IMG/VR virus record: IMGVR_UViG_3300009545_000023
Location: 1-64,000 of that record
DNA from: a virus
Direction: 5' to 3' (one strand)
Length of the DNA stretch: 64,000 bases
The notes under the pieces are model-generated. The model had not been told where the DNA came from. It ran no database searches and saw only the letters and a program-made list of their open reading frames with translations. The stretch's first letter is position 1; each line of letters opens with the position of its first letter. Position numbers and translations under genes: made by a program. This document shows, in pieces, positions 47,800 through 56,832 of this stretch.

Positions 47800-50700
47800 C
47801 GCTTGGCATCCCGCTTTTGTCGCTTTTTGGCATTCCGAGCATCTGCATTAGAGCGGGATCTATCTTGCCTTTCGGTTGGTACTTGTCGTATTGCTGTGCT
47901 GATAATCCAAAGACCGACATACCCGTCTGTGCCGCGTTCTTAGCAAGCGTCTTCGGATCTCTGATATCCGTGTGCTTCTCCGCGTCTTTTCGGATGATAT
48001 CGGCGAGGTCCATCACGACCATTGGCGCGGCCAGTTGCAGCGTGCGCTCTGCTGTTAGCTTGGCCTTATCGCTAAAAGACACCTTGGCGGCACTGTGTGG
48101 TTCGGCAAGTTTCTTAGCAATCGGGTTATCGTACCGGTCAGGCGCGTATTGAGGCATGAAGATATCAGAGATATACCCAGCGACCGGGTTCGCACCGTTC
48201 CGCATATACTGAAGCGTGGTAGACATCGCCTTATCCGGGTTGCCGGTCACGATGTACCGAGTGATATCGTAGATGGTCTTTGCCTGCCGCACGAGACCCG
48301 CCGACATATCGACCACCACATCACCAAAGCGCATCTTTCCGTTCTCATACTTCCCGCCCATGAGTTGAGCGAGGGCCATTGTCGATAGCACAGCACCGGC
48401 ATAGGCGAGATTGCGCTGTGCGATCAGTTTACGGGCTACCGGTGTCTGCTTTGCGTAAAAGGACGGGTCGCCGAACATCTGAAGACGCGATGCGCCATAG
48501 GTCGGTGACAGCGTGATTACGCGCAGTACCTTCGTGAGTGTCTCGGCTCGTTCCTTGTTCATACCGGGAAGGCGGGAGAGGTCGCCCTTACCGCTCGCCA
48601 TATTCACGTATCGGGCGATAGCCTCCATGGTCTGCCCGCGCTCTACTGCGCCTTTCTCACCTGGCAGTGCGATATCGATCGCCTCTTTCATCTTCAGGTA
48701 GGAGTTCCACCGCAGGGCATCGAGATACGTTGTGTTCGCTGTCTCAATCGCCTTGAGTGGCCCTACCTTATCTGCGAGTTTACTGGCATAGTTTTCCGGT
48801 CGCTCCATGTACGGCACATCGGCGGCGTTGGCATCAACCTGCTTTCGTGCTTCATAGATCCGCTTTGTCAGCCCGTCCAGGCGCAGGCCGTTCTCCAATG
48901 CCTCTTTAATCGCCGGGTGCGATGCGACACTCTGATAGAACGCCTCGCTATTCGCCTCGCCATTCTTGCCAAAGGACTTGACTAGTTCCGGTGCGGCCTT
49001 GAAGGTAGTGCCATCGAATAGCCCGTAGATACCGAGCGCGGCACCCTGACGACCGACATAGCCGAGATCACCGATCACCTTCGCGGTACGGATCGAATCA
49101 GCGGTTTCAACGACGGCATCAACGACACGCTTTGCCGTAGGATCGGGTATGTGTGCTGTCTTCGCTATCGTCTCTGCTTGCTGCTGTAGTGCCCGTACAC
49201 GCCCCGGAGGTGGTTCATAGCCCATCTGGTACGGTAATGGCTCAGGCTTAGGAGGTGCCTGCGGATTGGAAGGCCTGCGGAATGGCGTTCCTTCCATGCT
49301 GTTCGCGGGTGCCGGTCGCTGTTGTTTCGGTGTCGATGGCTTGGCGGCAGGGATGGACTCGAATGGGTCTTCACCGTCTTTGAGCGGTTCGTTCTTTGGT
49401 GCGGACTGGAACAGGATATCGGAAGGCAGGTCGGGCCGCTGACTCTCACCATGTTCCCGTGCGATGAGTTCCTGAGCGCGCCGAAACTGCTTGGAGACCA
49501 CGCGAGTCTCCACGGGCACTCCGGCCCGTCGCAACTGCGTATTGATGCCGTCGCCGCGAACGATCTCGCCATGAATGTTCCGTGCGCCTTTGATGCCGTT
49601 GAGGTTCCCGATGGAATCCGGGTCGTTTGATTGTCCTGTCTTGACATTGACCTCATAAACCGGGAATTTGGTATCGTTGCCAGCATCCTTGAAGTATGCC
49701 GGGTGAGAGTTGATATACGCCTGTTTCTCTGTGAAATCTTTGCCAGGGGGAAGAGAGGCGGATCTGATCTTAGCTATACCGGTCTTCGAATTATAGGCGA
49801 GTAGCTTGGAACCGTCTACCTCCTCCGCACCGCGCACCATACGATCACGACCTAATTGAACCGCCTTTGCAATCAGCGTTTTTGTCTCATCCGTAACAGG
49901 CTTGCCCTTCGCCCTCATCTTCGCGGCGACCTCGTTCACGACATCAGGAATCGGACGCGATTCTACGGGTTCGGTTTTTGTTTCAGGCTTCGCGGCAGTA
50001 GCCGGAGAATCTGACTCTGTAGTCCTGCCTAAATACGCATTAACGGCAGATTCGTCAGAGGATAACTCTCTAGCCCTATCGCTATTTAGAAGTAATTGAC
50101 GTGACTTTTCAGATGGGCGATTTGCGAGAATATGATCAAATTCTGCGCGGCGTTCATCTGTTGTGCTTTGGTTCTTAAATTCGCGTTTACTATTAGCAGT
50201 TTTAAATACCTCACGAGCAGAACGGCCAGTATAACCATCCATAGACCATTGTGGGTTATCAGAGTTCTGTTCGGTAACTCTCAATTTACCCGTTGCAATA
50301 GCTTCAGCAATCAACCTTTCATGCTTAGATCCTTTGATAACGCCATAGTATGGGTTTGAGGTTCCTTCTCTCTCAGCATCACGCTCATACTGAGATTTTA
50401 ATTTAGGCGCAGATGGTTCTACTCGCTCAACAGTTCTTGCTTCTTGAACCGCGACGGCAGACGGTTTGGATTCAGTAGGCGCGGCAGGTTGTCGTATGGG
50501 TTCCGCTGGTCGCACACGCTCTGCCGTGGCCACAGGAACGACTTCGGACGCGACACGGGATGAAGATGCAGTCCGTCCTCCTCCCAACTGTTCCGCCCGA
50601 ACGCCGCTATCTCGTCCATCCGTCGTTCCAACTGCGGCAAGTGTTCCTTCGGGTCCAGTCCCCGTTGCTCCAGTTCGTGCCGGACCTGGTTGATTATTTC

Positions 50701-53275
50701 CGTTCGTGTCATTCTCTGATTTTACACCTTCGCCTGTTAAGTCGCTAACGTCGCCAATATTGCGCTTCAGTACATCAATAACCTCTGGCGAGAAAGCACG
50801 AATCTTCACGCCGCTTTTTCCGCCGATCTGTGTCACGCGCTGATAGACCGAGGTCATAAAGTTGCGGAAGGTCTGGAAGACACCCTTGAGTGATGCATTC
50901 GGTGCTTTCCCGTCTCGCGTCCATCGCTCGAACCCTTGCGCGAATTGCTCTCGCTGACTGTCGGTACGCTGACCGCTCTCTGGCACACCAAGCCAATCAT
51001 TGACCACTCTGTTATCTGCGGGATCGCTCAGGTTGTCGAGGAAGACGTGCCCTAGCTCGTGAATCGGCGACGAGGGGTTCGCGCCCGTGAATGTCAGTAA
51101 GACACGCCGCAGGTCAACCGGGTTGCGCGATGCCTTATCCCATATGACCGAGCCATCGGAAGCGTAACGGTTGGCGGCGTAGGTCGCGGCAGGCCGTCCG
51201 GTTACATCCATCGGCCTTTTCGCGGTTGGCTTGGTGAACTCCTTGCTGTACAGGTCGGCGAGTTGTTCGGCATGTGCGGTCGCACCGGGTAGAATCTGCT
51301 TGTACCAATCGGCAGAGGTCGTGCCTTCGGGTTGCTGATCGGCCCAACCACGCGCGATTGCCTCATAGAAATGCGCTGTCTTCGTCGCCTCGTCAGGTGT
51401 GTAACCGAGTTTCAGCGCAGGATCTTGGAACGCGGCGGCAAGGTCTTCATGGTTTCGAATCAGGCGGGTGTAGGGTGCGGCACCATCCGCAGATTCAATC
51501 TCAAACGGTAGGTTTTCATTTGGAGTCGGCGCGGGTATCGGTGCTGCCTTCGCTGCCTGCTTCGCTGCCTGCTGTGCTACCGGTGTCTCTACAGGAGTCT
51601 CTACTGGCGCAGGAGCGGCGTTCTGTGGCACGCTGACGGGTTGCGCGGCCTCTGGTGTGGCTGGTGCCTGCGCGGGTGCGTTCTTTGCCGCTTCGATCTC
51701 CTCAAAGGTCGGCAGGTTGCGGTAAATGGCGAGAGGATCGGCGGGGGGTGAGGATGGTTCTGTAGCAGGTGCCCTACCTTTTACGGGTGGACGTACCGGA
51801 GGCATAGCGCTATCTGCCGGTGTTGCGTTCCCGCCGAACAGTGCCGGTTTACCTGCCCGCGCTGCTGCGATACGACCGACGAGGTTATCGTTCACGAGCG
51901 GCGACGATGCCTGTCTACCTTGCGTGATGCGGTTCAATATATCGGTGACACGCGGCGTAACCTCACCTGCCTTTTTCGCCGCTGATCGGCTCAGGTAGTC
52001 ACCCGTTTCTGCCGCCGATTCGTGCAGTTGCTCGCCAAACTCTCCGAGCGAACCCGGCGCGAGAAGTCCAATCAGTGACGGGATTGCCGACTCTCCGAGG
52101 TTCTGCCCCTGACCGGAAAGGGCACGCATAGCCACATCACCGCCATACCCGATGCCTGCGCCCATCAATCGCTCTGGCAGTGCCGCGCTCATCGGATTGC
52201 CGCTGAGGATCTGTGAACCATTCTCCCATAGTGCCATGCCGAGCGGGTCTTGCTGCTTCATCTCCGCTTCTTTAGCGAGGAACTGACGGATCTTGCCGGA
52301 CTTGTCAGAGTCGAGCATCGCCGCACCGAGTCCCTGCGTCGTGCCTTCGGTCGCCTTGCTACCCGCGTAGACACTCCCCAGGATCTTTGCGAGGTTCACG
52401 CTGTTCCCTGCCGCCTTGAGTAGCCAGGGCGCAATAGCCGGTGCGCCTTCGCTCGCCGCCCAATTACCTAGTGCTTCGAGCGCAGGAGCAGTCAGCCCTT
52501 CGACCGCGCCGCCTGCGATCGCGCCCGCGCCGAGACCGGTCACGGTACCGAGCGTGTTACCTGCCATGGATAGCATCGCGGTATTGGCACGGTCTTTCTG
52601 CGGTAGAGAGGGAGACAGAACACCGCTAAAGGCAGGATTATCGCCATGGTAGCCCGTGAGCGGCGTTGCACGCACCCGTGAGCGATTCGCGCCCGGTGCC
52701 TTCGTTTCCCGTGCGATGAAAGACGGTGTATTTTCGACGTTGCCGCTTCCCATAGGGCCGGCGTCCGGCGTGATGCCGGGAATCACCGCTCCCGCATTGC
52801 GCAGTTGGTCGAGAGCGCCACCGGGCACCAATGCACCGGCTTTCAGTAGAGCGGCGCGGGCACTTGTCGGCGTTGGAGCGGAGGGCGTCGGGTCAAACCA
52901 GGGACGCGCAGTATCGGAGGAGTACGCAGGCGCAACGGGTTGACCGCGCTTCATTCCCGTGACAGTGCCCGGAGGAACGGCAAGTTGGTTCGAGGGTACG
53001 GCGGGGGTCGGCGGTGTTGATAGTTTCGTCGCCTTGCCGAGCCAGAACGGATCAATGGGAGGAGTTGCCGAGGATTGGGCAGGCGTGCCATTACCGGCGC
53101 TCTGCTGGCCGTAGGAGGAGCCACCCGAAGCATCACGAAGCGCGCCGCGTTTTATTAGCTCCTGAATTGCAGCGGCGCGAACCGGGTCATTCTTGAAAAC
53201 GCCGCGCCGCCGCAGTTCTTCATAGGCTTGTTGCCTTATAGGGTCAACTTCGGGATAAGTTGCGGTATCTGGCAT
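47774..53275 (-). CDS. Very large internal/polyvalent virion protein with metallopeptidase motif
   Basis: 1833 residues. N-terminal short repeats PIRQQAYEELRRRGVF / PVRAAAIQELIKRGAL. A Gly-rich helical segment (~235-300) may contact membranes. A zincin motif HELGH begins at residue ~739 (51047-51061), followed by REQFAQGFERWTRDGKAPN as in phage polyvalent proteins. The centre and C-terminal half hold several conserved blocks (RARGNIHGEIVRGDGINTQLR region; RLPGMNKERAETLTKVLRV), then a hydrophobic helix (AYAGAVLSTMALAQLMGG). It is likely ejected with the DNA. The protease role is inferred from the motif alone. Confidence 0.8.
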   Translation of the reverse strand: MPDTATYPEVDPIRQQAYEELRRRGVFKNDPVRAAAIQELIKRGALRDASGGSSYGQQSAGNGTPAQSSATPPIDPFWLGKATKLSTPPTPAVPSNQLAVPPGTVTGMKRGQPVAPAYSSDTARPWFDPTPSAPTPTSARAALLKAGALVPGGALDQLRNAGAVIPGITPDAGPMGSGNVENTPSFIARETKAPGANRSRVRATPLTGYHGDNPAFSGVLSPSLPQKDRANTAMLSMAGNTLGTVTGLGAGAIAGGAVEGLTAPALEALGNWAASEGAPAIAPWLLKAAGNSVNLAKILGSVYAGSKATEGTTQGLGAAMLDSDKSGKIRQFLAKEAEMKQQDPLGMALWENGSQILSGNPMSAALPERLMGAGIGYGGDVAMRALSGQGQNLGESAIPSLIGLLAPGSLGEFGEQLHESAAETGDYLSRSAAKKAGEVTPRVTDILNRITQGRQASSPLVNDNLVGRIAAARAGKPALFGGNATPADSAMPPVRPPVKGRAPATEPSSPPADPLAIYRNLPTFEEIEAAKNAPAQAPATPEAAQPVSVPQNAAPAPVETPVETPVAQQAAKQAAKAAPIPAPTPNENLPFEIESADGAAPYTRLIRNHEDLAAAFQDPALKLGYTPDEATKTAHFYEAIARGWADQQPEGTTSADWYKQILPGATAHAEQLADLYSKEFTKPTAKRPMDVTGRPAATYAANRYASDGSVIWDKASRNPVDLRRVLLTFTGANPSSPIHELGHVFLDNLSDPADNRVVNDWLGVPESGQRTDSQREQFAQGFERWTRDGKAPNASLKGVFQTFRNFMTSVYQRVTQIGGKSGVKIRAFSPEVIDVLKRNIGDVSDLTGEGVKSENDTNGNNQPGPARTGATGTGPEGTLAAVGTTDGRDSGVRAEQLGGGRTASSSRVASEVVPVATAERVRPAEPIRQPAAPTESKPSAVAVQEARTVERVEPSAPKLKSQYERDAEREGTSNPYYGVIKGSKHERLIAEAIATGKLRVTEQNSDNPQWSMDGYTGRSAREVFKTANSKREFKNQSTTDERRAEFDHILANRPSEKSRQLLLNSDRARELSSDESAVNAYLGRTTESDSPATAAKPETKTEPVESRPIPDVVNEVAAKMRAKGKPVTDETKTLIAKAVQLGRDRMVRGAEEVDGSKLLAYNSKTGIAKIRSASLPPGKDFTEKQAYINSHPAYFKDAGNDTKFPVYEVNVKTGQSNDPDSIGNLNGIKGARNIHGEIVRGDGINTQLRRAGVPVETRVVSKQFRRAQELIAREHGESQRPDLPSDILFQSAPKNEPLKDGEDPFESIPAAKPSTPKQQRPAPANSMEGTPFRRPSNPQAPPKPEPLPYQMGYEPPPGRVRALQQQAETIAKTAHIPDPTAKRVVDAVVETADSIRTAKVIGDLGYVGRQGAALGIYGLFDGTTFKAAPELVKSFGKNGEANSEAFYQSVASHPAIKEALENGLRLDGLTKRIYEARKQVDANAADVPYMERPENYASKLADKVGPLKAIETANTTYLDALRWNSYLKMKEAIDIALPGEKGAVERGQTMEAIARYVNMASGKGDLSRLPGMNKERAETLTKVLRVITLSPTYGASRLQMFGDPSFYAKQTPVARKLIAQRNLAYAGAVLSTMALAQLMGGKYENGKMRFGDVVVDMSAGLVRQAKTIYDITRYIVTGNPDKAMSTTLQYMRNGANPVAGYISDIFMPQYAPDRYDNPIAKKLAEPHSAAKVSFSDKAKLTAERTLQLAAPMVVMDLADIIRKDAEKHTDIRDPKTLAKNAAQTGMSVFGLSAQQYDKYQPKGKIDPALMQMLGMPKSDKSGMPSVKTMTGMK

Positions 53276-53276
53276 C

Positions 53277-54998
53277 TTATTTACCCTGTCCCTTCATCGC
53301 AAGAGCCATCAGTTCATCGTTGGTCATCTGCTTCAATGACTTACCGTTGTGAGTCACAGGAGGTAGCGTCACCTTTGGCTTTGGCCCGCCATTACCGCCC
53401 ATGACGGTCACACGAGGCACCGGAGGCGCACCCTTGCTGATGCCCGGTGTCCCATAGTCAGCCATCGGTGGTGCCTGTGCGGGTGCCTGTCCATTGGGTA
53501 GCCTGCCCTGTTGTACTGATTTGAGATAGCCGGAGTAGGTGCCGAGTCGCGCCTTTGTCTCGTCGCGCATTGCGGCAAGGTCTGCCGCTTGCTGTTGTAA
53601 CTGCTGCTGTGTCACGCCAAGTTGGTCGAGTGCCTGCGGTGTCAGGTCGTTGCCGTTCTGATCCTTCTTGCCCTGGATCATTGCGGTCACGTGCCCTAAC
53701 TGTCCGCTCACCTTCGCAAGTCGAGTGCTGTACCCGTTCGGGCCGTTCAGATCCTGATAGATGGAGCGCACCGTTCCGCCGAAGGTGCGCAGGTCGTTCG
53801 CGTTCCGGTTCTGCTGCAAGGCGTCGAACTGCTGCTGTGCCAGTCCGAGCCGATTCACCGCTAGGCCATAGTTGCGATCACCCTGCGCAAGACGATATGC
53901 GGCCTGTCCGATGCGCTCCTGCCCTTGCGCGAGCATCCCCGCATGGTAGCCCGCTGTATCCTTGGCGCGAAAGATGTTCGTACCGGCGTTGGTCGCCATC
54001 GAAGCGGCGTTGCTTTCCTTCACGGCGATCTCACGCGGAAGGAGTTGCGTCCGTCCTGCCGCCAGTCCCGCCGCCTGAAGTCGGTACTGATCAATTGCCT
54101 GCGGTGTGAGTCCGGGCATGAACTGCTTTACCGGGTTGCCGTTCGCATCCTTGCCCATGCCGAGGAATGTACCCGGAGCCGGGATATACCGGTCGGAGCC
54201 GTTCGCCTTCGCCTCGTCGTTGAGTGCGGCAATCATCTGTTTCTGCACGGCTAAGGGCTGTTGCGCGATGTTGCCGAGACGCTTCATGTAGTCCCGCTCA
54301 AAGGCGGTCAACTTACCTTGCTTTGTCTTCTCCGCGAGCGCATCGGCCTTCTCCTGCGCTGTCTGTTGTCGCCCGTAATCCTGTTGCGCATCGTCATAGG
54401 CTCTCTGTGCGTCCGCAGTCTGCCGAGCGACGTTCTGATTGGCCGAGTTGATCGCGCCTGCCTGAGCGTTGTACTGCCCCTGTGCCTGTTGCTCCTTGTT
54501 CTGGAACGCCTGATCCTGTGCCGAGGTCGCGCCACCCATGTAGCCCTGCAAGGTCTGCGGTAGGTATTTCCCGCCGCCGAAGAGAAGCGAGCCGAGGCCC
54601 GCGAGACCGACGCCGAGAAGGTTCTGTTTCGCCTCGCCCTGAAGGTCACGAGTCGGTGCCTGATACGTCGGCAGATCCTGATACTTCCCGATGCCGCTGA
54701 AGTAATCATCCCGGTTCGGTGCGCCGCCCGAGAGACGCGTATCAATCACAGGCCCGATCTGCCCTCCCGCCCCCATTGGGCCTGGTGCGCCCTGTATCTG
54801 CAATGACGGGTCAATGATGGGAGGTGAAGGCGGCATAGGTGCCTGTCCTCCCTGCCCCTGCGTCGGTGCGATTGGCGGCGTCATGCCCGGTCGATTGTTC
54901 CCCGTCGCGGGTGTGACTGCTCCCGTCTTCGGGTCAAAGGCACCGCTGCCCATGAGAAGTTGCAGAAGGGCGTTTGCCGGATAGGTATTGTAGGACAT
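53277..54998 (-). CDS. Gln/Ala-rich virion protein (possible internal or ejection protein)
   Basis: 573 residues. Pro/Gly-rich N-terminus (TPPIAPTQGQGGQAPMPPSP). Long Gln/Ala-rich coiled-coil region (~165-300; NQNVARQTADAQRAYDDAQQD) and a second helical part to ~480. Similar low-complexity proteins lie between portal/tail and injection proteins in short-tailed phages. One base separates it from the large gene. Confidence 0.6.
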   Translation of the reverse strand: MSYNTYPANALLQLLMGSGAFDPKTGAVTPATGNNRPGMTPPIAPTQGQGGQAPMPPSPPIIDPSLQIQGAPGPMGAGGQIGPVIDTRLSGGAPNRDDYFSGIGKYQDLPTYQAPTRDLQGEAKQNLLGVGLAGLGSLLFGGGKYLPQTLQGYMGGATSAQDQAFQNKEQQAQGQYNAQAGAINSANQNVARQTADAQRAYDDAQQDYGRQQTAQEKADALAEKTKQGKLTAFERDYMKRLGNIAQQPLAVQKQMIAALNDEAKANGSDRYIPAPGTFLGMGKDANGNPVKQFMPGLTPQAIDQYRLQAAGLAAGRTQLLPREIAVKESNAASMATNAGTNIFRAKDTAGYHAGMLAQGQERIGQAAYRLAQGDRNYGLAVNRLGLAQQQFDALQQNRNANDLRTFGGTVRSIYQDLNGPNGYSTRLAKVSGQLGHVTAMIQGKKDQNGNDLTPQALDQLGVTQQQLQQQAADLAAMRDETKARLGTYSGYLKSVQQGRLPNGQAPAQAPPMADYGTPGISKGAPPVPRVTVMGGNGGPKPKVTLPPVTHNGKSLKQMTNDELMALAMKGQGK

Positions 54999-55013
54999 AG
55001 GGAAGCCTTAGTG

Positions 55014-55256
55014 TCATTCCTTCGGTGAAATAGTTACCGTGTGGGTGACGTGTATTAGAATCGGCCCATCAGATGGCTTCTTGAGTTCGCTGTCCTCAGC
55101 ACACTCAGTAAATGCCTTGCTCATAGCCGCGAGGATATTATTTAAGTAACCGGATTCAGCAGGGAAATCAAAGGTGACCCGTGCGGTCCCATCTTTGAGT
55201 AGAGGTTGGAATCGGCATTTTACACGCTGTGTCGAAACTGGAATACGAAGTATCAT
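55014..55256 (-). CDS. Small beta-rich protein
   Basis: 80 residues from ATG 55254-55256 (MILRIPVSTQRVKCRF). GTARVTFDFPAESGYLNNIL, then PILIHVTHTVTISPKE. It has its own upstream leader with an inverted repeat, so it may be regulated separately from the virion genes around it. No family recognised. Confidence 0.5.
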   Translation of the reverse strand: MILRIPVSTQRVKCRFQPLLKDGTARVTFDFPAESGYLNNILAAMSKAFTECAEDSELKKPSDGPILIHVTHTVTISPKE

Positions 55257-55285
55257 ATACGCTCCTTTGAATGATTCAATGGTAG

Positions 55286-55326
55286 CGTACAAGTGTAACT
55301 AACACATCCGTCAAGTCAGTTACACT
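55286..55326 (-). promoter_or_regulatory. Promoter-like site with 9-bp inverted repeat
   Basis: AGTGTAACT (55292-55300) and AGTTACACT (55318-55326) form a perfect inverted repeat flanking a minus-strand TTGACG (55309-55314). A -10 is weak (TGTACG at 17 bases). The repeat overlaps ACAAGT (55289-55294), like the switch operators. It lies upstream of the 80-residue gene. Confidence 0.5.
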
Positions 55327-55351
55327 AAATATATTTTATTTTTTAATAAGA

Positions 55352-56191
55352 CTAGAACCGATACTGCGGCAACTTAGGCACACCGGGCATTGTTGCTGGA
55401 GTCACGGGCAAGCCCGTCCCGTAGGAAGGGTTCATACCCGTCTGCATTGAGTTCTCCATGCCGATCTTTGCGCCGATGCCGGGTACTGTCGATCGGTTCG
55501 GTGTCATCGCACCCGCGAGCAGGCCGCCGAGTTGCCCGTAAATGCTCGCGTTCTGCCCCTGCTGCTGGTTCCATTGGTTCTGCTGGTTGTAATCCTGTTG
55601 CGCGAGTTGCCCGTACTGACTGCCTGCGCTCCCGTACCCACCCATCGCCTGACCGAGATAGCTCTCTGCCGCACCTCGGTACCCGTTCGCCGTCCCTGAA
55701 AGCAGGTTCGCGAGTTGCTGCGACCGGTCGTACTGATTCTGCACCGACTGACCGTACAGGTTCTGCCGTGCGCCCGCAATCGCGTTATTTCGGTTATTGG
55801 CGATCGCTGTCAGTCCTCCCGTGAGCGCTGAGGAGTCGCTGATACCGCGCTGGGCAAGTTGTGCCGCGAGGTTGGATTGTGCCGCCTGCGCATCACCGTT
55901 CACACCCGCTGTCATCGCGCCGAGTTGGTTGGTGCTGTACTGATCGGTATACGGGTTTTGCCTCAGCAGGTCCGCATAGTCACCGATGGCACGCTGCGAC
56001 TGCTGGTTGTACTTGTTGTAGTCGCCTTGCGCCTGATTGCCGTAGCCCTGAAGCGTATTGGCGAGGTTGCCCTGCTGCTGTGCGAGTGCTGCTTGCTGCT
56101 GCTCATAGGCTGATGGCTTGCGCTTCCCACCGAGGAGAGAGCCGAGCGCAGACGCCGCAAACGGGATAAGGGAAGTTGCTCCAAAACTCAT
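55352..56191 (-). CDS. Gln/Gly-rich virion protein
   Basis: 279 residues. N-terminal small hydrophobic part (SLIPFAASALGSLLGG), then repeated Gln/Ala/Tyr-rich segments (AALAQQQGNLANTLQGYGNQ; QYGQLAQQDYNQQNQWNQ). Genes of this composition occur in tails and internal cores of short-tailed phages. Membrane or ejection role possible. No family certain. Confidence 0.6.
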   Translation of the reverse strand: MSFGATSLIPFAASALGSLLGGKRKPSAYEQQQAALAQQQGNLANTLQGYGNQAQGDYNKYNQQSQRAIGDYADLLRQNPYTDQYSTNQLGAMTAGVNGDAQAAQSNLAAQLAQRGISDSSALTGGLTAIANNRNNAIAGARQNLYGQSVQNQYDRSQQLANLLSGTANGYRGAAESYLGQAMGGYGSAGSQYGQLAQQDYNQQNQWNQQQGQNASIYGQLGGLLAGAMTPNRSTVPGIGAKIGMENSMQTGMNPSYGTGLPVTPATMPGVPKLPQYRF

Positions 56192-56212
56192 AGTGTGCCT
56201 GCTTATTTCTGA

Positions 56213-56701
56213 TTAGGTCGGGTCGGTGAATGCGGTAATGATGCCATTGACGACGGTGATATCGCCGTTCGTACCAAGTGCTGTGAGTTTGGCAAGGTGG
56301 ATGGTGCCTGATGCGCCTAATGCCCCAAGCGTCGGGTTTGGATAGGTGCCGGTGAGATCTCCCCCCGCTGGCCCGGTTGGTGTTCGTGCGTCGGTGTTGC
56401 GCGGGTCGGTGTCGGAGACGGCTATAGGCGTCGCTGCATCGGCTGCCGCTGTCGAGAGTTCGACGATCCCAAGCGTCGATATAGTTGCAATCGGCGTAGA
56501 GGGTGCCGGAGTTCCATCGCTTGGTACAGCGACCACTGTATTTGTGGTCGTCGCCCTGGTCGTCGGCGTCTTGCCAACGGTCGCGATCTGCTTCCCTGCC
56601 GTTTGTGTCCCGCGCTCAAGGGCAGTAATACGTCTATCTAGCCCCTCATGGTCGGAGTCATACGCCCCCTGTACAGGGCGGTCTACATTGAAATTAGACA
56701 T
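56213..56701 (-). CDS. Tail-fibre-like protein with YPNPT motif
   Basis: 162 residues. N-terminal coiled coil (EGLDRRITALERGTQ), a Thr/Ala-rich linker, and the repeat motif PAGGDLTGTYPNPTLG, which is common in phage tail fibres and related adhesins. Likely a small fibre or an attachment part between larger tail proteins. Confidence 0.65.
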   Translation of the reverse strand: MSNFNVDRPVQGAYDSDHEGLDRRITALERGTQTAGKQIATVGKTPTTRATTTNTVVAVPSDGTPAPSTPIATISTLGIVELSTAAADAATPIAVSDTDPRNTDARTPTGPAGGDLTGTYPNPTLGALGASGTIHLAKLTALGTNGDITVVNGIITAFTDPT

Positions 56702-56707
56702 GGTAGG

Positions 56708-56830
56708 CTACCGATCGCAACCACACTTAGAGCATTTCCAGTCGGCGAATCCTTCCGGTATCCAGTCGTGAATGCAATCGTTCCAGACTCCGTAAAACAT
56801 GAAATTTATGATTTTTACAAGTAGTTTCAT
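56708..56830 (-). CDS. 40-residue protein with CxxCxC end
   Basis: From ATG 56828-56830 to a TAG at 56708-56710, filling the gap between two tail genes. N-terminal hydrophobic stretch (LLVKIINFMFYGVW) and a C-terminal CSKCGCDR, which with an upstream Cys/His could hold zinc. Real by spacing and composition, but weakly supported. Confidence 0.4.
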   Translation of the reverse strand: MKLLVKIINFMFYGVWNDCIHDWIPEGFADWKCSKCGCDR

Positions 56831-56832
56831 AG

